From: Nostocoides sp.
Lineage (GTDB): Bacteria; Actinomycetota; Actinomycetes; Actinomycetales; Dermatophilaceae
Assembly: GCA_016702415.1 (NCBI GenBank)
Contig: JADJEA010000025.1
Location: forward strand, 124,001-188,000
Direction of reading: 5' to 3'
DNA: 64,000 nucleotides
In this document: positions 1-8,740 of the stretch, piece by piece
Numbering within the stretch: the first letter of the stretch is position 1
Layout of the letters: each line of letters opens with the position of its first letter
Translations under genes and position numbers: made by a program
The notes under the pieces: model-generated
The model's input: only the letters and a program-made list of their open reading frames with translations
Database searches by the model: none
Told to the model about the DNA's origin: nothing

Positions 1-2562
1 CTGCCGGGTGCCGGCCTGTTCATGCCTGCCGGCACGGCGGCGACCAAGGACAAGGGTCTCTTCCGGCGGGAGGTCCCGGAGTTCAACCCGGACATCTGCA
101 CCGGCTGCATGGACTGCGCCCTGGTCTGCCCGGACGCGGCGATCCCCAACACGGTGCACGAGGTCCACGACCTGATCCTCACGGCGATCCGCGAGACGGA
201 TGCGACGGAGGGGCAGAAGGACGCCTTGCGCCAGCAGGTCTACGGCATTGCCGAGCGGACCCGCGAGTCCCTGCGCCACCGTGAGGAGAAGCCCTTCCAC
301 GAGATCGTCGCCGCGGCGGCGGCGAGCGCCGTCACGGACGAGCCCATGCGGCATACGGTGGAGAAGGTCGTCGCCAAACTGGCCGGATATCCGGTGGCAC
401 GGACGCGGCCCTTCTTCGACTCGCCCGAGAAGGAGGTGCCCGGCTCCGGTGGTCTCTTTGCGGCCACCATCGACCCGTGGAAGTGCACCGGCTGCCTCGA
501 GTGCGTCGAGGTCTGCGGACCGGGCGCCTTGACGATGCAGGAGCAGGACGCCACCGTCCTGGACACGCTGCAGCAGCGCTTCGCGTTCATGTCGGCCAAC
601 CCCAACACCCCGGCCCGGTTCATCGAGGGCTCGGACAGCCCGGACGGCGACATCAAGCGCCTCATGCTCGACCACGCGAACTTCTGGGCAACCACCGGCG
701 GTCACGGCGGCTGCCGCGGCTGCGGTGAGGTCACGGCGATCCGGCTGGTCATGTCGACCTCCCACGCGCTCGGCGAGCGCCGCCGCAAGACCCACATCAC
801 GGACCTCACCGGGCTGATCGACCGGCTCTATGCCAAGGCGTCGACCGTGGACTCCGACGAGCGGCGCACCCGCATCAACGACGCGATCCGCGTGCTCGAG
901 CGGCGCCTCTATCTCCAAGAGGGTGGCCCCACGGGCAATGGCCCGGCGTCGACGATCATCGCCAATGCGACCGGCTGCAGCAGCGTCTACGCCTCGACGA
1001 TGCCCTACAACCCCTATATCGACCCGTGGGTCAACAGCCTCTTCCAGGACGCCCAGCCGCTGGCCAAGGGCATCTTCGAAGGGACCGCGGCCCAGGCCGT
1101 CGCCGACGTCAAGGCGCTGCGCGTCGCCGAGTTGGAGCTGACCGACAGCTACGACCCGGCCACCCACGACCGCCCGTTGTCGATGCTCACCTGGGGCCAG
1201 TTCACCAAGAAGGAACTAGACCTCCTGCCGACGATCCTGACCATCGGAGGGGACGGCGCGTCATACGACATCGGGTTCGGCGCGATGTCGCGAATCCTCG
1301 CCTCCGACACCCCGATCAAGGTCATGGTGCTCAACTCCGGGGTCTACTCCAACACCGGCGGACAGGCCTCGACCGCAAGCCTGACGGCGCAGGACTCCGA
1401 CCTCTCCCGGTTCGGGTCGGCGCACGACGGCAAGCACGAGTCCCGCAAGGAACTCGGGCTCCTCGCCTCCTTCCACCCCGGGGTCTTCGTCTGCGCGACG
1501 AGCACCGCCATCCAGGGTCACTTCCTCGTCAACGCGATGGAGTTCCTCCGGTATGGCGATGCCCCCGCCGTCCTCGATATCTACACTCCGTGCGGCTCCG
1601 AGCACGGGATCTCCGAGGACGCCTCGGCCGCCCGCGCGCGGCTGGCCGTCGAGAGCCGGATGAATCCCGTGTTCGTCCACGACCCGCGGCGGGGCTCGAC
1701 CCTGCACGACTGGTTCTCCCTCGACGGCAATCCCGACGTCGACAAGACGTGGACGACGACCGATCTCGCCTACAAGGACGACAGCGGCGCGATCCAGTTG
1801 ATGAAGGCGGCGCTGACTCCGGCCGAGTTCGCCTTGGGCGAGACCAGGTTCCGCAAGCAGTTCCATCGGCTGCCGGCGGATCTCGAGCCGGTCGCGGTGC
1901 TCATGGCCGACTATGTCGAGTTGCCGAAGGAGCAGCAGGCGACCCGGATCCCGTTCATCTGGGCCACCGACGACGACCAGCGGCTCATCAAGGTCCAGTG
2001 CTCTTCCTCGATCGTCTCGCTGGTGAAGGACCGCCGTCGCTACTGGCAGATGCTGCAGTACCTCGCCGGTATCCACGAGGCCCAGCTGACCGCCCTTCAC
2101 AAGAGCGATCTGTCGGACCTGCAGGAGCGCTACGAGACCGCGATGCGGGAGCGCGAGAACTCGATCGACGACATCGCCCGAGCGATGTCGAGCCTGGCGA
2201 GTGCGAGCCGAGCCCCCGTCGCCCTGGGTGCCTCCATCCCGATCCGAGGTGGTGGCCTCCCGGCCAGTGGTGGTATGCCGACCGCCTCCTCCCCGGCCCC
2301 CGCCGGGTCCGGGGCCGCGACCGCCGTCGTGGATGCGCCGATCTTCCTGGCGGAGAACGACATCCCGAAATGCAACGACTGCGGCACCTGCTATCAGGAG
2401 CTTCCGCAGCTCTTCGAGCAGCACACGATGATCATCGACGCGGCCCCCCAGAAGGTCGCGCGGATGATCCCCGGTGCCTTGGAGAGCGTCGAGATCACCC
2501 CGGACCTGGAGAAGCGAATCGACCGGGTCAAGAAGACCTGCGACGCGGAGATCCTCCAGTGA
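1..2562 (+). CDS. Pyruvate (2-oxoacid):ferredoxin oxidoreductase, NifJ-like, C-terminal part (5' end outside window)
   Basis: The frame is open at the first base, so the N-terminal half (pyrimidine-binding and gamma domains of this family) lies outside the window; 853 residues are visible. Such enzymes decarboxylate a 2-oxoacid with thiamine diphosphate, form an acyl-CoA and reduce ferredoxin or flavodoxin. Seen in order: 4Fe-4S motifs CTGCMDCALVCP near residue 33 and CTGCLECVEVCGPGAL near 162, a GGHGGCRGCGE cysteine cluster near 235, a thiamine-diphosphate signature near 418 (GDGASYDIGFGAM, then NSGVYSNTGGQAS), and an extra ferredoxin-like cysteine cluster near 791 (CNDCGTC) in a C-terminal extension. 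The stop overlaps the next start by 4 bases (GTGA), so the two genes are probably translationally coupled. The true substrate is not shown by sequence. Confidence 0.85.
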   Translation: MPGAGLFMPAGTAATKDKGLFRREVPEFNPDICTGCMDCALVCPDAAIPNTVHEVHDLILTAIRETDATEGQKDALRQQVYGIAERTRESLRHREEKPFHEIVAAAAASAVTDEPMRHTVEKVVAKLAGYPVARTRPFFDSPEKEVPGSGGLFAATIDPWKCTGCLECVEVCGPGALTMQEQDATVLDTLQQRFAFMSANPNTPARFIEGSDSPDGDIKRLMLDHANFWATTGGHGGCRGCGEVTAIRLVMSTSHALGERRRKTHITDLTGLIDRLYAKASTVDSDERRTRINDAIRVLERRLYLQEGGPTGNGPASTIIANATGCSSVYASTMPYNPYIDPWVNSLFQDAQPLAKGIFEGTAAQAVADVKALRVAELELTDSYDPATHDRPLSMLTWGQFTKKELDLLPTILTIGGDGASYDIGFGAMSRILASDTPIKVMVLNSGVYSNTGGQASTASLTAQDSDLSRFGSAHDGKHESRKELGLLASFHPGVFVCATSTAIQGHFLVNAMEFLRYGDAPAVLDIYTPCGSEHGISEDASAARARLAVESRMNPVFVHDPRRGSTLHDWFSLDGNPDVDKTWTTTDLAYKDDSGAIQLMKAALTPAEFALGETRFRKQFHRLPADLEPVAVLMADYVELPKEQQATRIPFIWATDDDQRLIKVQCSSSIVSLVKDRRRYWQMLQYLAGIHEAQLTALHKSDLSDLQERYETAMRERENSIDDIARAMSSLASASRAPVALGASIPIRGGGLPASGGMPTASSPAPAGSGAATAVVDAPIFLAENDIPKCNDCGTCYQELPQLFEQHTMIIDAAPQKVARMIPGALESVEITPDLEKRIDRVKKTCDAEILQ

Positions 2563-5384
2563 GCGGCGAACTCAACGACTGGCTGACCGCCACCGACGAC
2601 CTGGAGGCGACGCGCTCGCGCGTGCAGACGCTCGAGCACTCCGAGGAGGTCGAGGACTACACCCGCCAGATCGAGTTGCTCCGACGGCGGCTGGTCGCGC
2701 AGCCGCAGGCCTTCCGGCAGATGTTCATCGACGACGGGATGAGCGCCGTCCAGTGGGAGTTCGCCCAGGACGACCTCGGTGCCGACTTCGTCCAAGCGTT
2801 GTGGTCGGTGCTCCAACGCGAGGACGACGCGTCGAAAGTCATCATGCGTTACATCTGGGCGCTGCCGCTGAAGGGCAAGCGCAAGTTCGTCCGCGCGATC
2901 GATGCCCATCTCTCCGACCGCTATCCGATGTTCAAGGGTCTCTCCGTGGATTGGCCGGCGGGCAATAGCATCCCGCCGCACATCCGGGAGCCGGAGGACC
3001 GCAGCCGCGACTTCGGTCTGGTCAACGAGGGCTATCTCGGCTATATGAACATCGGCTACAGCCGGGCCGAGGTCGACCTGCTGGTGTGGCTGGAGGCGCT
3101 GCGGGACAAGCAGTGCGAGGAGAAGCCGTGCGAGGTGGGCATCCACATCGCCGGCAAGGCCGACCCCAAGGGCGGGTGCCCGGTCAAGATCCACATCCCC
3201 AAGGTGCTGGAACTGGTCGGGACCGGGAAGTTCCACGAGGCGATGGAACTGATCGAGTCGTGCAACCCGTTGCCCGATGTCACCGGCCGGGTCTGTCCGC
3301 AGGAACTCCAGTGTCAGGGCGTGTGCATCCAGAACAAGATGCCCATCGCCATCGGGCAGTTGGAGTGGTTCCTTCCCGAGCGGGAGAAGCTCGTCAACCC
3401 CGGCGCCGACGCGCGGCGGTTCGCTCGGCATATCGACCCGTGGACCGCGGCCACCCGGCCACCGATCGCCATCATCGGCTCCGGGCCATCGGGCCTGATC
3501 AATGCCTATCTGCTTGCGGCCGAAGGCTTCCCGGTGACGGTGTTCGAGGCGTTCCATGCCCTCGGCGGGGTGTTGCGGTACGGCATACCGGAGTTCCGTC
3601 TGCCCAATGATCTCGTCGACGATGTCGTGGGCAAGATCAAGCTCCTCGGCGGGAAGTTCGTCTCGAACTTCGTCGTCGGCAAGACTGCGACGATCGAGCA
3701 GTTGCGCGAGGCCGGCTTCGCCAAGGTCTTCGTCGGGACCGGCGCGGGCTTGCCGCGCTTCATGGACATCCCGGGCGAGCACTATCTCAATGTCATGTCC
3801 GCCAACGAGTTCCTCACCCGAGTCAACCTCATGCAGGGGCTGCGCGAGGACTACGAGACCCCCTTGCCCGAGACCGCGGGCAAGGAAGTCCTCATCATCG
3901 GCGGCGGCAACACGGCGATGGATGCCGCACGGACGGCGCACCGGCTCGGTGGCCACGTGACGATCGTCTATCGGCGAACGCAAAGCGAGATGCCCGCGCG
4001 CGTCGAGGAGTTGGAGCACGCGCTGGAGGAGGGCATCAAGCTGCTCGTCCTGCGCTCGCCCCGGGAGTTCCTCGGCGACGAGAAGACCGGGTTCGTCACC
4101 GCCACGACGCTCGACGTCATGGAGTTGGGCGAGCCCGACGCCTCCGGCCGACGCCGCCCGGTGGTCACCGGACGGACCGAGACCATGAAGGCGGACCTCG
4201 TCATCATGGCGCTCGGCAACGCCGCGAACCCGATCGTCAAGGACTCCGAGCCGGAGTTGCACACGACGAAGTGGGGCACGATCGACCTGGAGCAGAAGGG
4301 CTCCCAGGAGACCTCGATCCACGGCGTCTACTCCGGCGGTGACGCCGCCCGCGGTGGCTCGACGGCGATCAACGCCGCCGGGGACGGTCAAGCGGCGGCC
4401 CGCGAGATCATCGGCCACCTCGACATCCCCGCCGACCAGATCCCGCTCATGGTGGCCAAGGCCAAGGACTACACCGAGCGCGCCGCGACCTCCCAGGTCA
4501 TCGTTGCCAAGAACCACCTGGCCGACGGGATCGAGGAGATCGTCGTCCACTCGCCGGTCATCGCCGAGGCGGCCCAGGCCGGGCAGTTCGTTCGCGTCCT
4601 TCCGTGGGATGACGGGGAACTGATCCCCCTGACCCTGGCCGACTGGGACACCGACAAGGGGACGATCTGCCTGGTCATCCAGGGCGTCGGGACCTCGAGC
4701 ATCGAGATGAACCACATGGCCGTCGGTGACGCCTTCGCGGGTATCGCCGGTCCGCTGGGCCGCCCGAGCGAGATCACGGCATACGACCCGGAGACGGAAA
4801 CGGTCGTCTTCACCGCGGGTGGGCTCGGCCTGCCGCCGGTCTATCCGATCATGCGCGAGCACCTGCGGCGCGGCAATCACGTCACCCTCATCTCCGGCTT
4901 CAGGTCGGCCGACCTGTTGTTCTGGACCGGTGCGGACGAGCGCGTGGCCGGGCTCCAGCGGGAGTTCGGCGACCAGTTGGACGTCGTCTACACGACGAAC
5001 GACGGCACCTTCGGTGTCAAGGGGTTCGTGACGACGCCGCTGGCCGAGATGCTCGAGGCGATGAAGGCCGGGACCGCGAGGCGGCGCATCGCCGAGGTCG
5101 TCACCATCGGTCCCCCGCTGATGATGCGGGCGGTGGCCGACCTGTCGCGGGAGTATGGCGTCCACACCGTCGCCAGCCTCAACTCGATCATGGTCGACGC
5201 CACCGGTATGTGCGGCGCCTGCATGGTCCCGGTGACGATCGACGGCAAGACCGTGCGCAAGCATGCGTGCATCGACGGCCCCGAGATCGACGCCCACATC
5301 ATCGACTGGGACAAGTTCTTGCCCCGCTTCGGTCAGTTCCGAAAGCAGGAGCAGGCGAGCCGGGCCCGCCACGGCCTGGCCTGA
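2559..5384 (+). CDS. NfnB-NfnA-type fused flavoprotein (GltD-like FAD/NADPH oxidoreductase plus ferredoxin-NAD(P) reductase module)
   Basis: This 941-residue protein begins at a GTG overlapping the upstream stop, with a GGAG about 9 bases before it. An N-terminal region of about 170 residues is not recognised. It is followed by a GltD/dihydropyrimidine-dehydrogenase-like Fe-S domain (CPVKIHIP near 207, RVCPQELQCQGVC near 245), an FAD-binding GxGxxG motif (IIGSGPSG near 305), an NAD(P) motif (IIGGGNTAMDAARTA near 446) and, from about 650, a ferredoxin-NAD(P)+ reductase module ending in an iron-sulfur cysteine set (MCGACMVPV near 884). This is the NfnB and NfnA pair in a single chain. Nfn complexes couple ferredoxin, NADH and NADPH by electron bifurcation. 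Coupling to the upstream ferredoxin-reducing enzyme suggests it consumes that ferredoxin to make NAD(P)H. A plain glutamate-synthase small subunit is less likely because of the C-terminal module. Confidence 0.8.
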   Translation: MSGELNDWLTATDDLEATRSRVQTLEHSEEVEDYTRQIELLRRRLVAQPQAFRQMFIDDGMSAVQWEFAQDDLGADFVQALWSVLQREDDASKVIMRYIWALPLKGKRKFVRAIDAHLSDRYPMFKGLSVDWPAGNSIPPHIREPEDRSRDFGLVNEGYLGYMNIGYSRAEVDLLVWLEALRDKQCEEKPCEVGIHIAGKADPKGGCPVKIHIPKVLELVGTGKFHEAMELIESCNPLPDVTGRVCPQELQCQGVCIQNKMPIAIGQLEWFLPEREKLVNPGADARRFARHIDPWTAATRPPIAIIGSGPSGLINAYLLAAEGFPVTVFEAFHALGGVLRYGIPEFRLPNDLVDDVVGKIKLLGGKFVSNFVVGKTATIEQLREAGFAKVFVGTGAGLPRFMDIPGEHYLNVMSANEFLTRVNLMQGLREDYETPLPETAGKEVLIIGGGNTAMDAARTAHRLGGHVTIVYRRTQSEMPARVEELEHALEEGIKLLVLRSPREFLGDEKTGFVTATTLDVMELGEPDASGRRRPVVTGRTETMKADLVIMALGNAANPIVKDSEPELHTTKWGTIDLEQKGSQETSIHGVYSGGDAARGGSTAINAAGDGQAAAREIIGHLDIPADQIPLMVAKAKDYTERAATSQVIVAKNHLADGIEEIVVHSPVIAEAAQAGQFVRVLPWDDGELIPLTLADWDTDKGTICLVIQGVGTSSIEMNHMAVGDAFAGIAGPLGRPSEITAYDPETETVVFTAGGLGLPPVYPIMREHLRRGNHVTLISGFRSADLLFWTGADERVAGLQREFGDQLDVVYTTNDGTFGVKGFVTTPLAEMLEAMKAGTARRRIAEVVTIGPPLMMRAVADLSREYGVHTVASLNSIMVDATGMCGACMVPVTIDGKTVRKHACIDGPEIDAHIIDWDKFLPRFGQFRKQEQASRARHGLA

Positions 5385-5548
5385 AGGTCGACCGCCGTCG
5401 CGCCTCGTTGCGGTCAGGGCGCGGCGGCGGTCGATTCGCGTCCCTCCTCCGGCTTGGTGCCCGTCGGTCGGTGGGGTGCCGTTGGGCGCATCCCCCTAGC
5501 GGAATCGGTCTCGGACCGGGACTATTGGGATAGGCGAGGGGAGGGGCG

Positions 5549-5992
5549 ATGGACGACTTCACGGCATACCTCGAAAAGGTGCGCGCCAACCGCGGGGAGC
5601 TGTGGGAGGCGATCCGCGCCCTGGAAGAAGCCCTTGCGACCCCCGTCGGCATGGGCGCGCTGTGGCGGCGCCGGGTCCGCGCGGCGCTCACCGAGCTGGC
5701 GCACGACCTACGCACCCATGTCGCGCTGACCGAGGCGCCGGGTGGGTTGTTCGACGATCTCCGGGCGCATGAGCCGCGGCTCAGCGGTCGGGTCGATCGG
5801 CAGGTGGCCGACCACGCCCACTACCTGGCCGAGGTCGACCGGCTCCTCGGCGAGCGCGACGACGGCCTGGGCGTCGCCGAGTCACATCGGGACGCGCTCA
5901 ATGACCTCGTTGCCCACCTCGCCCGCCACCGCCAGCGCGCCGCCGACCTGATCTATCAGGCGTATGCCGTGGACCTCGGCGGCACCGGCTGA
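5549..5992 (+). CDS. Small helical protein, probably hemerythrin-like
   Basis: A 147-residue, mostly helical, soluble protein. Histidines and acidic residues recur with spacing that recalls the hemerythrin (HHE) fold: THVALTE near residue 50, DHAHYLAE near 91, AHLARHRQ near 127. The C-terminal RHRQRAADLIYQAY segment resembles small actinobacterial proteins annotated as hemerythrin-domain. If so it would bind a di-iron centre and sense or carry O2 or NO. The start has GGGGAGGGGCG just upstream. It stands alone, 160 bases after the NfnBA fusion and converging with the quinone oxidoreductase gene. Family assignment is from pattern only. Confidence 0.5.
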   Translation: MDDFTAYLEKVRANRGELWEAIRALEEALATPVGMGALWRRRVRAALTELAHDLRTHVALTEAPGGLFDDLRAHEPRLSGRVDRQVADHAHYLAEVDRLLGERDDGLGVAESHRDALNDLVAHLARHRQRAADLIYQAYAVDLGGTG

Positions 5993-6020
5993 CTCCCCCG
6001 CCGGGGGTGCCCGGGTGCGG

Positions 6021-6992
6021 TCAGGGGCGGAGGATGAGCTTGCCGGTGGCCCGGCGCTCCTCGAGGTCGGCCAAGGCCGCACCGGCTTCGGCGAGGGGGT
6101 GGATCGCGCCGATCGGCGGGTCGATGGCGCCGGACTCCATGAGGGGCAGCAGGGCGTCCCACTGCCGTCGGACGTATGCCGCGCCGCCCGCCCCCATCCA
6201 GTACGCCCCCCACCCGACGCCCACCACGCTGAGGTTGTTGAGCAGCAGGCGATTGACCTTAACCTCGGGAATCGAGCCGCCGGTGAACCCGATGACCAAG
6301 AGGCGCCCGAGCGTGGCGAGGGAGCGCAACGAGTCGGTGAAGCGATCCCCACCAACGGGGTCCACGACGACGTCGACGCCGCGGCCCTTGGTCAACTCGG
6401 CGATCGCTTCACGGAACCCGTCGGCAGCCACAACCTCGTCCGCCCCGGCCGCCCGCGCGACGTCGGCCTTGCCCGGGTCGGAGACCACGGCATACGTCGT
6501 GGCGCCATAGGCCTTGGCGAGTTGGAGGGCAGCGGTGCCGATCCCCCCGGCCGCGCCGTGCACCAGGACGCTCTCGCCGCTCTGCAGGCGACCGCGATCG
6601 ACGAGCGCGAAGTGGCAGGTGAGGTAGTTCATCGGCAGCGCGGCACCCGCCTCGAACGACAGGGCGTCCGGGAGCGGGAAGACGAAGGGGAGGTCGACGG
6701 CGACCTGCTCGGCATACCCACCGAAACCGGGGAAGGCGGCCACCCGATCGCCCGGGGCGAAACCGGACCCGTCCGGGGCCGAACGCACGACCCCGGCGAC
6801 CTCGGCACCGGGGACGAAGGGGAGAGCGGGCTTGATCTGGTAGAGCCCACGCGTCAGCAGCGTGTCGGGGAAGGCCATCCCGGCGGCGTGGACATCGACC
6901 AGGACGCGGCGGGGGCCGGGGTCGGGGGCGGGGAGGTCGACGATCTCGACCGCGGCGGGGCCGTCGAGGCGGGTGACGTGGACTGCGCGCAT
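6021..6992 (-). CDS. NADPH:quinone oxidoreductase family protein (zinc-independent MDR)
   Basis: A 323-residue medium-chain dehydrogenase/reductase of the quinone oxidoreductase (QOR/Zta1) type, which reduces quinones or enals with NADPH. The N-terminal GroES-like half contains AAGMAFPDTLLTRGLYQ and PFVPGAEVAGVV; the Rossmann half has the nucleotide motif VHGAAGGIGTAALQLAKAYGA near residue 145. The cysteine and histidine ligands of catalytic zinc are absent, as in this subfamily. I start it at the internal ATG (MRAVHVTRL), because that is where homology to the family begins; an upstream in-frame start would add 12 atypical residues. It diverges from the FMN reductase gene across a 109-base gap, so the two redox enzymes may share control. 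Confidence 0.85.
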   Translation of the reverse strand: MRAVHVTRLDGPAAVEIVDLPAPDPGPRRVLVDVHAAGMAFPDTLLTRGLYQIKPALPFVPGAEVAGVVRSAPDGSGFAPGDRVAAFPGFGGYAEQVAVDLPFVFPLPDALSFEAGAALPMNYLTCHFALVDRGRLQSGESVLVHGAAGGIGTAALQLAKAYGATTYAVVSDPGKADVARAAGADEVVAADGFREAIAELTKGRGVDVVVDPVGGDRFTDSLRSLATLGRLLVIGFTGGSIPEVKVNRLLLNNLSVVGVGWGAYWMGAGGAAYVRRQWDALLPLMESGAIDPPIGAIHPLAEAGAALADLEERRATGKLILRP

Positions 6993-7061
6993 ACCGGCCA
7001 CGCTACCGCCGCAGCGGGAATGACCCACGACCGGCTATTGTTTAGCGTTCAACGACCTGGC

Positions 7062-7078
7062 GGGACGCCGGGCGTCCC
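7062..7078 (+). promoter_or_regulatory. Perfect hairpin in the leader of the FMN reductase gene
   Basis: GGGACGC and GCGTCCC form a 7-bp stem with a 3-base loop, ending 10 bases before the AGGAGAC ribosome-binding site of the next gene. It could be an mRNA leader structure or an operator; nothing further supports either. Confidence 0.35.
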
Positions 7079-7101
7079 TCGCACACAGGAGACACACGAG
7101 C

Positions 7102-7650
7102 ATGAAGATCGGCATCATCATCGGGTCCATTCGCGACGGCCGCGCCGGCCAATCGGTGGCCGACTGGGTCGCCACGCAGGTCGAGGGCAACACGGACGCG
7201 GAGTTCGCGGTGCTCGACCTGCGGAGCTTCGATGTCCCGCTGCTCACCTCGGCGACGATCCCCGGCGCCGCCAACAAGCGGTATGACGACCCCCGAGTCA
7301 CCGCGTGGAGCCAGGCCGTCGACGCGTGCGACGGGTTCATCTTCGTGACGCCGGAATACAACCACTCGGTTCCGGGCGGGTTCAAGAACGCCTTCGACTC
7401 CCTCGGGATGGAGTGGGGCGGCAAGACGGTCGCGTTCGTGTCCTATGGGGCCGAGGCGGGCGTCCGCGCCGTCGAGCACTGGCGCCAGATCGTCTCGAAC
7501 TTCTCGATGGTCGATGTGCGCCAGCAGGTGTCGGTGTCGCTGTTCACCGAGTTCGGACCCGACGGGTTCGCCCCGAACGAGCGTCGGGCCGCCGAATTCC
7601 AGACCCTGCTCGGTCAGCTCATCCCGCTGACCGCGAAGTTGCGCGGCTGA
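7102..7650 (+). CDS. NADPH-dependent FMN reductase (flavodoxin-like fold)
   Basis: A 182-residue flavodoxin-fold protein. The N-terminal phosphate-binding loop IIIGSIRDGRAGQSVADW and the central TPEYNHSVPGGFKNAFDSL are the signatures of the NADPH-dependent FMN reductase/chromate-quinone reductase family (SsuE/YieF type). These cytoplasmic enzymes reduce FMN or quinones with NAD(P)H. AGGAGAC lies 8 bases before the ATG. It is a single gene, divergent from a quinone oxidoreductase and convergent with the PfkB kinase gene; the pairing suggests a role in quinone or electrophile reduction. Confidence 0.88.
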   Translation: MKIGIIIGSIRDGRAGQSVADWVATQVEGNTDAEFAVLDLRSFDVPLLTSATIPGAANKRYDDPRVTAWSQAVDACDGFIFVTPEYNHSVPGGFKNAFDSLGMEWGGKTVAFVSYGAEAGVRAVEHWRQIVSNFSMVDVRQQVSVSLFTEFGPDGFAPNERRAAEFQTLLGQLIPLTAKLRG

Positions 7651-7703
7651 CCCCCTCCCGAACCACCGGCTGAGTCACCACCCACCCCGGTCGGCCGCGC
7701 CGG

Positions 7704-8735
7704 TCACGCGGGGTGATGACCGAGGACGTCCGCCTCGTGCAGGACGTCCTCGGCCTGGTGGACCCCGTCGGTGGTGCCGAGGTCGGTGAGGCAGGCGGCC
7801 GCAGCGGCGACGCCGAGCCGAAGGCAGTCCTCGACCGGCCAGGCCTCGCGACGACCGAACACGACCCCGGCCGCGAAGGCGTCACCCGCGCCGGTGGTCC
7901 CACGGACGCGAGCGGGCGGCATACGGACTGAGCCCTGGCGCCAGGTGCGCCCGGACGGATCCGCGGCGACGCACCCGGCGGGAAAGTGCACCACCGCGAG
8001 TTGCCGTATGCCGCGCGCCACCACCGCATGCGCGATGGCGTCCATTGCGTCCCAATCGATGTCCTCGCCCACCGAAGACGGCGGTGGGGTCGCCTCGACC
8101 AGGGCCGCCGCCTCGAGTTCGTTGACGACGATCGTGTCGAGCAGCGGCAGGCACCCGAGCGCGAGGGCGCGCAACCGGGCCGGCGGGAGGTCGACCAACT
8201 CGAGATTCGTCTCGGCGCCGGCGTCGGTGGCGGCCTGCAGCACCTTCGTCCAGCCGTTGCCGCCGTCCGGGGTCGGCGCGTCCATGCCCGGGTGCAGCCC
8301 GGGCGCACCCAGGTGGACGAAGGCCGGCCGCACCCGGGCGATCTGCTCGATGATCAGCCGCGGGGTGAGCAGGGCGTTCGCACCGACGTGGTGGAAAAAC
8401 GTGCGCCGGCCTCCCTCCTGCTCGACCATCGCATCGGTGAACGAGGTGACCGCGCCGTCGACGGCGGTGAGACCGGCCACGTCCAGCCCATGCCGACTGC
8501 ACTCCGCGCGGAGAAACTCCCCATGCGTGTCGTGGCCGACGACGCCGACGATGGCGATGGGGAAGCGCGCCCCGAGCCGGGCGAGATCGATCGCGAGGTT
8601 GAGCCCCGGACCGCCCGTGCAGGGCGAGACGGCGAGGATCGACGCGAGATGATCGCGCGCCGGATAGGCGTCGATGACCTTGTTGACATCGACGACGACG
8701 CACCCGGCACAAAGCACCGCGTTCGACGGCGCCAT
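7704..8735 (-). CDS. PfkB-family carbohydrate kinase
   Basis: A 343-residue ribokinase/PfkB-family protein that would phosphorylate a sugar or nucleoside with ATP. The N-terminal substrate region has CTGGPGLNLAIDLARLG, the usual first PfkB signature; the C-terminal anion hole and catalytic base are in GTTGAGDAFAAGVVFG near residue 272. Its start lies 5 bases after the TIM-barrel gene, so it is the last gene of a leftward operon with that gene and probably homocysteine methyltransferase. The substrate cannot be told from sequence. Pairing with an aldolase-like barrel suggests phosphorylation followed by cleavage of an unusual sugar. Confidence 0.85.
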   Translation of the reverse strand: MAPSNAVLCAGCVVVDVNKVIDAYPARDHLASILAVSPCTGGPGLNLAIDLARLGARFPIAIVGVVGHDTHGEFLRAECSRHGLDVAGLTAVDGAVTSFTDAMVEQEGGRRTFFHHVGANALLTPRLIIEQIARVRPAFVHLGAPGLHPGMDAPTPDGGNGWTKVLQAATDAGAETNLELVDLPPARLRALALGCLPLLDTIVVNELEAAALVEATPPPSSVGEDIDWDAMDAIAHAVVARGIRQLAVVHFPAGCVAADPSGRTWRQGSVRMPPARVRGTTGAGDAFAAGVVFGRREAWPVEDCLRLGVAAAAACLTDLGTTDGVHQAEDVLHEADVLGHHPA

Positions 8736-8740
8736 CTCGC

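Noticed and set aside
2394..5372. Very long open frame on the reverse strand (992 codons)
   Set aside because: It lies opposite a well-supported flavoprotein gene; high G+C makes long antisense frames common, and its translation is low-complexity Arg/Gly/Asp/Val with no domain.
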